From Mucidula mucida (Eukaryota; Basidiomycota; Agaricomycetes; Agaricales; Physalacriaceae), in the NCBI GenBank assembly GCA_015501055.1, contig JADNYV010000013.1, forward strand, positions 422,144-486,143: a stretch of 64,000 bases of DNA, written 5' to 3'. Position numbers and translations under genes: made by a program. A model generated the notes under the pieces. It made no database searches and had not been told where the DNA came from. It worked only from the letters and a program-made list of their open reading frames with translations. Below, piece after piece: positions 45,858-58,100 of this stretch (position 1 is its first letter; every line of letters starts with the position of its first letter).

Positions 45858-46286
45858 ATGTCGACTCTTCCTCCTCCTCCTTATAAAGTCCCCATCAACT
45901 CACTAGAGGCAGCACGTGCCAAACTAGGCATTCAGGTCTCAATGCAGGACCTATGCAGAACCATTCATGAAGTGGAAGAAGCCAAGGATAAGGAGCGCTT
46001 TGAAACCAGTGAGTCACACTCTGTTCAGTATTCGTTTTCTCACTTCAGCGCCTCAGCCCTTTCTTCGTTTACATTTACCCCTGTCGGCAAATGTGTCCGG
46101 TGCGACCCAAAGGCTCCCCCGCTTGATGTAGAACAGCTGGAACGTCGTCGTCGTCTTGCTCAACTCGCCAAGGAGACTGATGGCCAGTTGCTCACATTCA
46201 GACTCCCACCGCTTGGTCCACTGCCTCCCTTCTGTCTACGACGTCCTGCACAGGTTTCTGCGACCAAAGGAGGTGCACAAGCTTAG
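45858..46286 (+). CDS. Small protein of unknown function
   Basis: The start MSTLPPPPYKVPINSLEAAR follows an 83-base divergent promoter shared with Imp1. The N-terminal 50 residues (LGIQVSMQDLCRTIHEVEE, KDKERFET) look helical and real. After a possible GTGAGT donor at 46009 the same frame stays open but changes character (KCVRCDPKAPPLDVEQLERR, then a Pro-rich end), so the 3' structure is uncertain. No family recognised. Confidence 0.45.
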   Translation: MSTLPPPPYKVPINSLEAARAKLGIQVSMQDLCRTIHEVEEAKDKERFETSESHSVQYSFSHFSASALSSFTFTPVGKCVRCDPKAPPLDVEQLERRRRLAQLAKETDGQLLTFRLPPLGPLPPFCLRRPAQVSATKGGAQA

Positions 46287-46563
46287 AATTCTCTTTACCC
46301 TGCAATCGCTCTCTGGTAGTATTTGCATGTATTTTAGGAAACTTGTCCAATGTACGATTCCCACTCTCATTTACTTGAAACTGCCACCATCATGTCTCAC
46401 ATATGAACCTTGTTCCACGCTGCGCTAATTGTCCTGCAGATTCTAGCAAGATTAGTGAACATTGGACAAGGTATTGCTGATATTTGGTACAGTCTACATT
46501 GTTGGACTTGCTGTCGTTACTGTTGACCTGATATGTCGGAGTTCTGCCAACTGTTCCTCAAGG

Positions 46564-46925
46564 CCTCATCCATAGGCTTGGTCTTCGACGTATAAAGTCG
46601 GGGAAAGCGACCTACATGCATCCCTTGACCAGCGACCGCCGAGCCGAGACAATGTTTGGGTTGACCATTGCCACTGCTTACAGTCTTCGAGCGGCCAGCG
46701 CAGTCCGCACGTCGTTGTTGGCGCTGCCAACCCGGCCTTTTCCTAATTGGCAGTTATGTCCTCATCCATAGGCTTGGTGGTCCTGCACGTAGTCGAGAAA
46801 AGCGGATCTCTCACCTATACGCATACCTCGACTGGCGATAGCCAAGCTGAGACATTGTTTAGGGAACGTCGGTGCCGCTCATGGTGCATTGCCGTTTGAG
46901 CGGGCTGCATGAAGGAACATCATTC
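46564..46925 (+). repeat. Imperfect tandem repeat, ~196-bp unit
   Basis: Two units start with the shared string CCTCATCCATAGGCTTGGT at 46564 and 46760. They remain alignable through CGACT/CGACC and GCCRAGCYGAGACA to about 46860, with many substitutions. No coding frame is shared. Its origin is unknown; it adjoins the mobile-element-rich patch. Confidence 0.75.
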
Positions 46926-47194
46926 ATTAGCGCGTCCTTGCAGTTACTCCTATAGGCCTTTCATAGCGCGATATGTCGCGCGCCAGTGTAACAGTGTTAA
47001 CCATAGTTTTGGGTGACAATAAAAACGACCCAGAGTAGTTCCATCACAAAGGTGGTATCTTACTGTGTTTGCATTATATACACGATGTTTCGGCGCCCTG
47101 GTTCTTGAGGGGAACCCTTGGGGTTAATACCACTACTACGCAGTCACACATCCAAGTAAGCACTTTTAGTTTCCGGTTGGACCACCAGCAGATT

Positions 47195-47340
47195 GATCGA
47201 CAATGATCGCGCGAAGGTTAGTGAGCAATCGTAGAACGAGATGTTCAACGAGGCTGCAACGGCCATTCAGAAGGGCGAGAACGTGGAGAAAGGCATTGTC
47301 ACAGGAGGAAATATTACGTACTTACTTGAGCGCGTGTGTT
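47195..47340 (+). pseudogene. C-terminal remnant of the DUF6604-like gene
   Basis: The sequence from about 47234 reads as EMFNEAATAIQKGENVEKGI and then TGGNITYLLERV. It aligns without gaps to the end of the gene at 44881 (about 44690-44830; MFNEAAAAFQKAKEDVE, GGSISYFGERD). Weaker similarity extends upstream to about 47195. Only about 45 codons of an ~800-residue protein remain, 2.4 kb downstream of the intact gene and same strand. Confidence 0.8.
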
Positions 47341-47469
47341 TTGCATCGAATCCAGCATCATCTGAGGAGTCTCGAATGCGGTAGCCAAAGAACCGACCCC
47401 CGTAGAAACACAAGAGGTTTAGAGTCCTAGGGTAGAGGTACTTAATACAGGTGGGCAATGAGAAATAGC

Positions 47470-47746
47470 TATTAGAATCAATTCGGACACCACGATGGAT
47501 TTACTCATTCCTTACACGACGGACTCGTACCCGACTCGCACCCGTACATACCGACTCGCTACCATATACGCCGGCGTCACGTCCATTTACTTATCTTGTA
47601 CCATGTCTTTTCTTACCTTGTTTGACATTCACTATGCCCTTGCTCCCCTTTTAGATACACTTGTATTTAGAGTATATAAGCTACCTACTTTGATCTATAC
47701 ACTGTGTGCAGTTTCCTCCTCCTCTTTCGAGCCATAAGATCCAACA
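47470..47746 (+). mobile_element. Solo LTR of a retrotransposon with 5-bp target duplication
   Basis: The element begins TATTAGAATCAATTCGG and ends GATCCAACA. It is flanked on both sides by the 5-base direct repeat ATAGC (47465-47469 and 47747-47751), the size made by Ty1/copia and many gypsy integrases. A TATA box TATATAAG lies at 47673-47680, about 70 bases before the right end, as in LTR promoters. The canonical 5' TG seems to have become TA (a G-to-A change), while the 3' CA is kept. It is 277 bp long with no internal region, so it arose by LTR-LTR recombination. Confidence 0.8.
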
Positions 47747-47751
47747 ATAGC

Positions 47752-48131
47752 TACAAGGCTGTAAGGAAAATGTAAATGAGATGAAAAGTAAAGCCACTGA
47801 CCTGACAAGTGACTGCAAGAGCTGAGGGAACTGAGACGTTCCGCACAGTCTTGAGTACTTGTCAGGCGTGGGAAAGTAAACTAAGTCCAAGTGATTTTCC
47901 GCACTGAGAAACATGTATCGTAATGAGCGAATGAAAAGAGAACGTGCCGGACTCGGAGGCAACACCGAAGGCTGGCTGCACAGAAGGAAGGATGCCGGAG
48001 GCGGGATAATGGAACATTTCTCGACCCGGTGGGTAATAATGTTCCATCAACGCTTCTTTGCGACCCAGCAAAGCTAGGTAGAAGCATTGTTTAGTGAGAG
48101 TTTGGTGCTGGAGGCAGTGAAGAAGGGACAT
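47752..48131. other. Spacer between the solo LTR and the MITE
   Basis: No supported gene; open frames on the minus strand are short and without family resemblance. Confidence 0.4.
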
Positions 48132-48133
48132 AC

Positions 48134-48621
48134 AGTCATCTACCACTCAATGGGACACCACCACTCAACGGGACAAACCACCCGGCACCATTCCACATAG
48201 CCATTTTTCCTTCGGACTTTTTGCCATCTCTAATGTAATGAATTAATACATCTTCTTACACTCATCCGGGCAGCAAAATACGCTGTTGTAAGAAAACGCA
48301 GAAGATGTGGTCAAAACGGCGTCACAGCACGAGCACGGACTTGAGTAAATGTCGCCCAAAAGGGCCAATCAGCATCTCAAAAAGGATAATCAGCGTAGTG
48401 TGACGCTGTCCCGTTGTCTGGTGTACGCCCGATAAGCGTCAAAAACCTGATCGCGCGTTTGCTCAGCTCTATTGGTCTCGGTGTCATACAAGTATTAGAT
48501 GAGGAATGTTCATTGAGTATATATCAACATTTATTGTGTACTAAACAAGGTGTATTAGGCACTATTTACTAGTTCCGGACATGCTTTTGATTTGGCTGTC
48601 CCGTTGAGTGGTATATGACTG
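48134..48621. mobile_element. MITE with 25-bp terminal inverted repeats and TA target duplication
   Basis: Left end 48134-48158 and right end 48597-48621 are inverted repeats matching at 23 of 25 positions (CAGTCATMTACCACTCAAY followed by GGGACA). A TA dinucleotide flanks both sides (48132-48133, 48622-48623). This is the pattern of the Tc1/mariner-pogo superfamily. A second copy of the inner terminal motif, ACCACTCAACGGGACA, lies directly inside the left end (48161-48176). The 488-bp interior has no transposase frame, so it would need a helper transposase. Confidence 0.88.
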
Positions 48622-48623
48622 TA

Positions 48624-49080
48624 CCTCGTATTGGCCTTGTGAAATCCCCTGGATCAAACCCGAATAATCACAATGGCGCACCTGTCTCTCTCTCAATTGT
48701 AATCGAGCGCCACACGAGGCTCCACAAAACAAAAAGTATGCATTTAGAGGCATCTACGCATAATCGAAAGAGAGGACGGGCGACAGAACGCAGCCAAGTA
48801 AATAGAGGGAAAGTCGTAAGGGCAGACAAGCTGCCAATCAAGGGAAAAACACAAAGCGGAGCGGAATTAGTGTGTGTACGAAGCGAGGTGGGGGGAGGCA
48901 AGGAGGGCGGCCGACTACAACAGTAATAGTATCATAATTAAGTACAAGTCCCAGAAACCGTAAATGAAATAAATGATAAGATATTCGGAGAGAGATTCCA
49001 AAGAGCGACTGATGATGAGAAATGAGAGAATATGGATACAACTGAACTGGGCGACAGTGAAAAACGGTCAACTCCACCCT
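48624..49080. other. Spacer, likely 3' region of the minus-strand gene
   Basis: No supported gene. It lies directly downstream of the stop of the gene at 49081-51463, so it includes its 3' untranslated region. Confidence 0.4.
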
Positions 49081-51463
49081 CTACTGGACGGCACTCCCAA
49101 ACCTTGACTGGCCAGTGCCCGTACGCGCCCGCGGCCGATTAACCACACTCAACGGCTTCGTCTCCCCAGAGGAAGTCGAATGGTCAGAAGAGGCCTGGCC
49201 TCTTCCGCACGAAGAACAGTAATCTTCCTTGTCCCCCGCCCGAAGCGTCTCCACCTCTTCCTTGAGGTCCCGTATCTGGCCTTCCAGCTCCCAAATGTGC
49301 CGCTGCCACGCCTTCTTCGCGGACGTAATCTGATCCTGCAGCGCCTGTATTACAGACGACTGATCGTCCGATGGCGTCACTATCGACGGCTTGTCATGGA
49401 AGCGCGAGAACGACATACTCGTCGTCGGCGAAACAACGGTGCTCGGTGTCGCAGAACTGGGAGTATCAAGTTCGGTTGGAGAGAGGATAGTGTCGTTCGA
49501 TAGAATGTGGTTCCCAAAATGAGCACTGAACACAGTCGACACTGGCCTGAGTTTTAAGGCTGGGAACTCCGTCACATTGGGAGGTGCACTTTGCGGTACA
49601 CCTACAGCGTCACCCGGACCTAGTCGTTCTGCAAAGCGCGAACCTACACCAGTAGACGGTGCTCGAGAAACTGGCGAGGTCGTGTTTATAGACAAAGGTG
49701 GGGGTGTGCGCTTAGGACTTCCGGACGGTGTCGAGTAATTGTCGGGTACAGTCAACGTGGGAGAGAGCTGAGGAACGGGAATACGCGGAAGAGGAGTCTT
49801 TGGGGCTTTTTGGGTAGCATTGAAAGCAGCAAAACCATCCGATAATGAGGGAACCGGTGGGGGAGGAGATTTGTCGTCGCGGCCATTAAACAATCTCAAG
49901 AAACCGCTCTTTTTGTGCTTCAGATTCTTCCCTGGCGACGTACCAGATGTAGACGAGGCATTGTGATTAGGGACAACGGCAGGCTCCGAATCCCTGCGTT
50001 CTGGCTTTGGAGCACCGACGATGTTCGTAATAGCCTGTTTAGCTCGAGCGCCGGCACTGATGGAACGAGCGCGCGCTCTGGAAGCAACACTGTTACTTGG
50101 ACTATGGCCCGAACCCCGGTCGGACTCTCGCTCAGGAAATGGTAGCGATACGGAAGGTGTCTGCGCTGTGGCACTTCGAGTCCTCTGTGCGCGCGCCTCC
50201 TCTAAAGAAATCAAATTAAAGTTTGGCGATGTAGGGCCTTTTTCCATCCATCCAGGGAAGTTGGTGGCACGAGCGGGCTCAGTAGGATCCGAAACGAAGG
50301 TATCATTCGGGTAGCCTGAAGTGTTCTGATGAAAGGGCATGGGTGAAGATATTTCCTTCCCTTGGAATATTGACCTGGGACTACGGGGAACAGGAACGTC
50401 CGATAACTGTGTATCCGTTCGATACAGCGCTTTCCCAAAAGGAGTCTCGGTGACTGTCGCAGAAGAATCACTGCGAGGAACAGGCGGGAATGAGAGAGAA
50501 GAAGGCGCGTCTGTTCCGCGGCGATAGCTGTGGGAAGAGGACGAACGGGCGTGGTTTGGATTGGCATACGGATGAGCTTCTTCCGTAGGAGAGTAGGAAT
50601 TTGAGCGCATGGGCGTGAGCGTGTCGTCTTCATTATGTAAAGAAGAATAAATGACTCTGGGGGAGAACGCGATGCAGTGGGCAGAAGGAGCGGTGACTGA
50701 ACAAGAGCTGGAGAATGCGAGCGAACATGTGAGATGGTAAAGGGGGCGCGGGGAACACTGCTAATGCCGTTGGCGAGCGAAAGCGACGACACGCTGGCTT
50801 GCGTGGGACTGTGCATAGGCACACGGACGTCAGACAACTGGAAAGACAAAGGGCGCGTTTGAGAACTCACTGAAAGTACGGAGATGATGCCTCAAACGAC
50901 TGCTTGCCATAGTCAGTCGAGCAATTCGACTCAAAGCTGGCTTGTCTCGAAGAACCAACAGTAAAGTGGTTCCGCACACCGCGAGCAGTGTCTGCCTCGC
51001 CCTCGTCGTCCTCCATGAGCGGGCCCTCATCCATCTCCCATGGCGCCTTGGAATGGAACCGCATCTTGGGCCCCAGCAGGCTCATACGCGGCATAGACTC
51101 ACTGTCCTGGTCGTCATGATCGCTATACTCACCCTTTTCCTCGTAGTCGTCAAAAGTCGAAGAAGAAGCCATCGAAGAGCGCGGATCATCATCTAGATCG
51201 AGCATGCTAACAGCTAGCTCGTTGATGCGATTGCGCTCGACACGCCTAGGGCGCGACGACGACGACGACATGAAGCTGCGGTCGTCGTCGTCGTCCTTTT
51301 CTCCCGGACGCGGCGAGAAAAAGACATGACTGTACATGGAGGGGGTGTCCACAGAGTACTCGGACATGGAGGGCACGCGTGAATGCAGGTCAGCGCGAGT
51401 ATTCCGTTGGTCGAGCAGTTTCCGCAGATGGTCGTCATGAGCGTCGGGCGGAGACCTCAGCAT
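49081..51463 (-). CDS. Long disordered Ser/Pro-rich protein with C-terminal coiled coil
   Basis: Start chosen at 51463 (MLRSPPDAHDDHLRKLLDQR). An upstream in-frame ATG exists, but the leader it adds is not protein-like. Exon 1 has an acidic block (GEKDDDDDRSF) and ends SSPYFQ at a GTGAGT intron near 50870. A second intron near 50720 seems needed to reach the frame with NEDDTLTPMRSNSYSP. The long last exon is rich in Ser, Pro and Thr with many SP/TP sites (ISSPMPF, RTPPPLSINTTSP, SPTELDTPSS), then a short coiled coil (IQALQDQITSAKKAWQRHIW, LEGQIRDLKEEVETL) and a CSSCGRG pair. It looks like a phosphorylated scaffold or cell-cycle/polarity factor, but I do not recognise the family. Confidence 0.7.
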
Positions 51464-51794
51464 CGTCGCTGAGTCGACGGGCGTCGGCGATGGTGGAGGA
51501 AAGCAAGCAAGGGCTTGACGATCAAATATGTACACACGCCATATATTGCCCGGTCCGCCTTTCCTTTTCATCTTCTTATCCACGCTCCGATGTTATGATT
51601 TATTCATTCAGTCTGTCGTTCACGGTGGATATCGCTGTATCCTGGATACCGGTCTTTGATACTGTCATATCCTCTCCATATACACCCTGTCAAGCTCAGT
51701 CAACCTTGCAGTCAATGTATGCTAAGATCATGGCTTCTCATAAGTGCGATCAGGCCCCTCGCGGCTTAAAATAAGGCGCATCAGATTAATGAGA

Positions 51795-54763
51795 CTAAAG
51801 CAGGCTCACAAACGTGTTGCTACAGAACAGACAACGATGAACAGCTTCTAGCAGCTCTTCCACCACCCACCCGCGACCCGCCGGTGGAAGCCACGTCCTA
51901 TCCGCAGGGACTGCTGAAGAAGACGGAGGCAAAAACGCCTTCCTTGTGCACCCAACACACGTGCGGACATATGGGGTTGATAGAATAAACGTCGTGATAG
52001 AGCAACGGGCTTAACGGACCAATCAATCAGACAAACGAAGAAATGAGAGCGGGACGTGAAACATACACCAGGTGTGGCCCTTGGAGCACACCGCGCCAGT
52101 GATATTTTGTAGAGGAATTTCTTCTTTACACGCCGGGCAGCGCTCGACGAGACTGTTGGTCGTCTGGTCATCGGGGAGTAGTGCCCGAATCTTTTCGGAT
52201 ATCAATTGGCCCTCAGAAGAAAGATCGGGAGGACATCCCGGAAGTAAGGACTGCACCACCATTCGCAATGCAAAGGGCACATCCGCCGCTATCAACACTC
52301 ATCAGTCTATGAAGCACCCAAAGACTCTAGAACCGTACGTGTAAGACTGCCCATCGCAGCAGCCAGATGTCGAATTATAGTACGCAACACTCGATGTGAA
52401 ATCGTGGTCAAGAAGCCTTGTGCCACAAACCCTAAATCATCCTGGCGGGCAGCGTCCGACAATTTCTATTCCGAAAGATATCAGTGTCGAGCGACTAGCA
52501 ACCGATACTATCATACCCAAAGGTAATCGGCAAATGATAACCTCATCCTCAGCCTCAACAGGTCATCCCAACCGAAGAGATGCTGAATGAGGCTCCGTCT
52601 GAAAGCGCGTCGGACATCTGTCGTCAGCTCACCCGCAAATGGCGTTATTATAATCTCTGTCGAATAATCTCCAACCTGTTCCGACAGCACTCTTATTAGG
52701 GTTTCGTGCATTTCCGCGCACTTTGCCTGGGAGCGGCATTGGAAGAATATGGGCCGAAGATTGTTGAGCGGGGAAGTGTCTAAAATCCGATGAGTTTGCG
52801 AACACAAGATGAAGGGGCACCGACATACACGCTTTAGCGCTCTTTATTATTCTATCCAGGTGAAGGATTACTTTCTGAGGATCCTCTTGCCATACTTGAG
52901 CAACAACGAACATGCTTTGATGCTTCGCGTCGTGTTTATAGCTGAAATCCGCAGTTCTTGAAGCTCTCAAGGATGGAGGACATTTTAGTTAGCCTGTGGA
53001 GAGCAGAACTCAAAACTTACTCATGAATCCATGCGACATTACCCAACATATCATATGATACTGCGCCACTAATCCTATTGTCATCAATATCCATGATCCC
53101 TTGATTTTCGCAGCGCACAAAGGCTGCTCGAACGGCCCTCGATAGTTCGTCGTCGAGAAAGAATTGTCCGGATTAGAGCTAGTCCAAGACGGACTAACGG
53201 TAATGTCGTAGATGACGTGGACAGAACCATCGAAGAGTGTAACCGTAAGACTATCGTACTCTTGCGCATAATGAATTCCCGCCACGGGGAGGCAAGGTGA
53301 TGACCCGACTGATACTCTGTGGTAAGTGATGCGCAGAAAGCGTTCGCCACTCCAAGACAGGCCATTTGCTGTTTCGGTCCATAAGCCAATGATACCGGTC
53401 TTGCAATACACCAGAAGGGCTACAAGAATTTAGAACACGCAGGATCCACTGCGAGAGACGACCGCACTGTGTCATCAGATAATTCAACCCATTGAAGCGC
53501 TGTAGCACCCTGTTCATTAGCAGGGCACACTTCCTCTTCCTTCTCCGAAAATTCGTAGCTCAACGTCAATGTCGAATTGAACGGTGCGCTTGCTGCCGAG
53601 GCTTGAAGATTTGCGGTCACTTCAGTATGTCCAATTTCCCCATCAGCAACTGCATATGCGACCTTGGCCGTGCCTATCGCAGGTAAGCATTTCACCGGAA
53701 CGAGCTAGATTAAGGCATCTACATATCCCAGGACTGGTACATCGCCAAGGCGAGACAGCGACATGTGTAAGCCAGTCGTCAGCAACTGGTAGGGTTTTGA
53801 CATGCTCAATATGATATTCTTCGTTATATCTAAATGAAATCAACATTAGAGGATTGAAGACGAGACCCAAATCCCTTGCCTTACAAAAACGAGGCAGCCG
53901 CCGCGACTCCCACATACAAGGAGTGATCCATTTATTCTTGGTTGGGGTGATTGTTGGAACTGTGGTTGCGATGTCCATGTTACACCTAGGATACGCAAGG
54001 TTACGAGCAAGAGCGATATGCGGAAAGGACGAACACATTATTTGAAAACTGAGAACTTCCGAGATACTAGGTGAGTCGTTGATTGTCAGAGCCTTCATGA
54101 GAAACGGGGTCACGTCGCAAGACTATGACAGTCAGAGGACGATTCAAAGATTATAGAAGGTAGGGAATGCATACCTTGAGCCATTCTCCTTTGAAACTGT
54201 TCTTGCCAGCCACCCAAAGCGATAGATCCATGTTCGAAGTTAATATTGCAATGACACAACTGGGCTTTTGAGTACGAATTTCCGTGCCTAAAGATCGAGA
54301 CGCACCCAGCATCTGGTGTCAAGCTGCTAGGGGAGATGGATATACCGGAAATAGACGTGTCGATGGATCCGAGTGATGCCGCTCCCCATTCTTCACCGGT
54401 CATCAACGCTGAGAAGACGCGCATATAGGTGTACAAAGCTCACCCTGCGAATATTCCGGCCATTTCATAGCTGTTGTCTTGTCCAGTTGTATCATCGTTC
54501 TGAACCATCCTACATGCGCGTCGCTGTCATTACTGCTCGCCGAACGCACGAGCGAGTCCAAGTCAAAGTTGATACCGTGTTCTGGGGTCTGAAATGCCTG
54601 TCAAGCACGCGAAGTAGAGTTAGAAAGCAACGCGAACCATGATGTAGACCGCGGATCTAGTAGCCAAGATGAGTTGTCCATCGTCAGACCATTGGATACA
54701 ATTCGGGGATGGCGAGGATGTTGCCGTTGATACGGCCAGCGCGGTATGAATTGGGAGGCTCAT
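51795..54763 (-). CDS. TFIIIC 90-kDa-type subunit with C-terminal TFIIIC zinc finger
   Basis: A subunit of TFIIIC, the factor that binds A and B boxes of tRNA genes and recruits TFIIIB and RNA polymerase III. It starts MSLPIHTALAVSTATSSPSP, directly followed by CIQWSDDGQLILATRSAVYI, the first blade of the N-terminal WD propeller. Later exons include ITPCMWESRRLPRF and VADDWLTHVAVSPW. Near the end ERCPACKEEIPLQNITGAVC and SKGHTW, then RTCVGCTRKAFLPPSSS and VHRCLFCSNTFVSLL, give the Cys pairs of the zf-TFIIIC finger. It ends at the TAG at 51795. About ten introns are present; middle exon joins are approximate. It is divergent from the 2OG gene. Confidence 0.82.
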
Positions 54764-55148
54764 TGTTGTTGAAATAATCCTAGTAAACGTCCTGCTGGCC
54801 TGTCATCGTGGTGGGTCCAAATTGAAAGTGGTCGTCGAGGCAAGCTGCATTTTGGGCACAGCCACCACGCGATCAGATTCGCCCTAACCCTAGCGGCGAG
54901 GACTCGAGGCCAGTTGGCCGCTACAGTACTCTCACACTGAGAGACAGCAAGCCGTTGTCACAGAGAGTAGAGTTGTAACAATAATCCAAGAAACGGGCTT
55001 CAATGGAGAGAGGGTGAAGCTGCAATCCTTTTTTTTCATGCACGTCCTTTGTTGACGCGACGCGTCGAGGCGTGGGAACATATCGCGTTTGTCACTCTCA
55101 CGTGTCTCACCTTTCCTTCCTCCCTTCCATCATGGACTCCCACAAGAA
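54764..55148. promoter_or_regulatory. Divergent promoter between TFIIIC90 and the 2OG gene
   Basis: 385 bases separate the two start codons. The region contains GACGCGACGCGTCG with an ACGCGT box (55060-55065), the core bound by MBF-type cell-cycle factors in yeasts. A pyrimidine-rich stretch (CTCACCTTTCCTTCCTCCC) lies 20-50 bases before the 2OG start. The same box and pyrimidine run are kept in the fragment copied to 21 kb. Confidence 0.55.
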
Positions 55149-58100
55149 ATGGAAGCTATTGAGGACTGGGATACATATGCAGGCGCGAATATCGATGACG
55201 AGAAGCCGCTATTAGCCGTTTCGACCTACATCAAGGTTTGACACAATCCATCAGCCAGTGCGCGATGCTCACATGCTCGTTTCGTTAGGACGACTTGGAT
55301 GCTGCGTTATCTGGGGAATTCCAATTTGACGGCACATTTGCCCATTCTAACGTGTATACTGACGTGCCGAACCCCTGTCTGAACCTGGACGGTCTTGGGT
55401 CTGTTGGGCTGCCTCTGAGCGAGCGCGACGCTCGCGCAATCCTGGAAGTGGCCGTCGCGGGCACAGGAGTGGAGCAGGGGCTATGTTCATTTCCAGGTGA
55501 CAAGGTAAGAGGCCGTCAACCAGTCTGATAATGCTCATTTGGCGTAGGTACATTTCGATAATCCGCAATGGAACTATTGGATCATGCACACCGCCGTACC
55601 CTCTATAAATTTGGCTGCACCTGTACCCCCAACAGTAGGCCAATGTCAATTACGGAGTCTGACATTGCGAGGAGCCCATGCAGAGTACGTTTTGTTGTTC
55701 TCACCCTCAACCATCTCATAATCTAACAATCACCTCAGCACGTTACACTGCTATGAAGAGTATGTTTCCCCAATTTTACACATTATCTCAGCAGTGACGT
55801 GCATGCAGGATGCAAGAAGATTCCCGACAATATGGACTTCTCTCAGTGGTACTCCCATCGCGTCATACCGGTGGTCAAATCCGTATCGTTCAGCAGGGGA
55901 CCACGAAAACATTCAACACTGCCGGAAACAGTGCCGCATCGACAACTGTGGTTGGCGCCTATACCGGGGTGACCCATAGCTTGGATTCGCTCCAGTCGGG
56001 GTATGTCGTGTGTTTATCCTACGAGCTTAACTATCTGGGCGAATCGCATTCTATACCACGTTTGCCTCAACTCATAGGCGCAACAACACAGCTCTACCAC
56101 GTCTTCCGTTCATGGAGGCAGAAACTTGATGGCGTGGAAGAGCCCTCCGACGACTCGGATCTAGAAGCTGACGACGACGACGACGTGCCTCAATTGATTC
56201 CCTGTCTCTTTGAGCACACGTACAACGATGTCTCTCATTTCAAAGCTACAACCCTCCAAGGCGCAGATCGATTGATGTTGAAGCACATCGCGCCTCTCGC
56301 CAAGGTATACGGTTTCAATCTACACCTTTCTCAAGTTACATACTCCGAGTCCGGAGGAGCTACGTTGGATGTCTCAGATTATGGATATCGTGACGCTTGG
56401 GTATGATTATTACGATGAGGATTCAGACGAATATGACGACGTCGACCCGGACGATGCGGAAATGGACGAAGTGGACGAAAAGACTGTCTCCTTCAGTACA
56501 GTGTTCGCACTCGATGGGATGCCTATGCAGATGTCAGGAAAAGCTGTCGACAGTCTTAAAGGCTTCATCAATGGAGGTCTAACCGATGGCGATAGTGAAT
56601 CTTCCTTAGAAAGACACGACCGCGAGGTACTTTCTACTCGATTATGTAACTAGCTGTGGCTCACATTTTGACTCAGAGTGGCTACTTGACTTATAGTCAG
56701 TCACAATTTCAATGCTCGACACAGTGACCTGATCTATAGCATTAGAATACAAGCGCAGCGCCCTCATTATTTCCCCCAAAGAATCAGAAGACGTCAAGTT
56801 CACGATTGGTGACGTTCGTTCGTTCGCTTGTGCAAGGCTGGAGTCTTCCCTCTCGGAAACTCCCTCACTCAAAGAGAATAAACTCGTGACAGCTCTTCTT
56901 CAATGGTTGAAACAGAATTGCTCGTCGGCTACTAACGCTCCGACAGCAACAGCCGGAATCACGCCAGCTCGGTTGGCCAACATTTTGCGAGATAGTGCCG
57001 ACCGCTGGAATGACGCAGACCTCTTCGTACAAGTGCTCCAGAGTTGCGGCCCACAGCATCGTATATCACTGATTGGGGTAGACGGCTTGATCTCTGCATA
57101 TCAAGCATTCGACTGGAATAAGTAGAAAGACCTGTAATTGCATTACCCTTTCCCTGTTTGGTCTACTGATTCACCTTCTCTCAGGTATACTGAAGGCCTA
57201 TCGCACACAGTCTCCAACTCTCTTCGTGGTCAAGTCATTGACCGCTTGCTCTCAACAGCAACGGAACAAGAGGATGCGGAGATTATCACGTGGTGCCAGC
57301 TCAACGAGAAACGATTCTGGCTACTATACAAAAGCTGGAAGTGACAGAGCTTGATTGGGTGCTCAAGCTGGTACGATCTAAAACTAACCCCACCACTTTC
57401 TTGACCACTGTGTAAGAAAGATCGTCTCCCTGTCGTAGTCCGAACTCATGTATCCTCCTAGGCTTGTTCCTCGACTGCATGCCGTTCAGCCTTTCGATAT
57501 GCCCTTCTGGACCGCATTCTTGACACACCTTAACGAGATTACTCAATCTGGGTCGCCCGTTTGGGATGTGGTGGAACTTCGACAGCTCATCAAAAGTTCT
57601 CTAGAGCGTATCGCGAGCAATATGCCGCCATATCCAGTCGGGAAGGTAGCACGACAGTCTTTCGCCTATGTCTATGCTCGTGGGTTCACCACAATCACCA
57701 CGGAAGTCATGTCTGTTGCACCCATTGTTACCTTTTTCGAACTTGGATCACGCCTTGGCCAGGTCGATGTGTGTATGCCGGTTTTACACAGAATGTGGAC
57801 GGGAAGGGATGCACAGAAGGCATGTGCGAGTCCAGAGCGGATGCCAGTATGCTATTACTCTTCCCTTGTGCCTAAAATGGAGGCTTTCCTTCGGGACAGA
57901 CCCCATCTCAAGCCATGCCTCGAGCCCTTCTTTGGTCAGGCTGCAGTCGTACTTCTGGAGTCTTATTCCACGCATGCGGCTATGTTCCGGGTGGCATTGC
58001 AGCATTCAAGTAATGCAATCGTAACCCTCAAAGGCTTGTGAGTTATTTCACCCGGGAAATCTTCTTCACTTGACTTACATTTGTGTCCTATCCTGACCGC

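Noticed and set aside
46440..47160. Possible structured RNA, because of small hairpins such as GGTTC/GAACC near 47100
   Set aside because: The hairpins are short and the region is better explained by imperfect tandem repeats.
50211..50710. Continuation of the minus-strand frame from 50870 past the intron region
   Set aside because: The conserved downstream exon is in another frame; only the part near 50720-50870 is likely exon.
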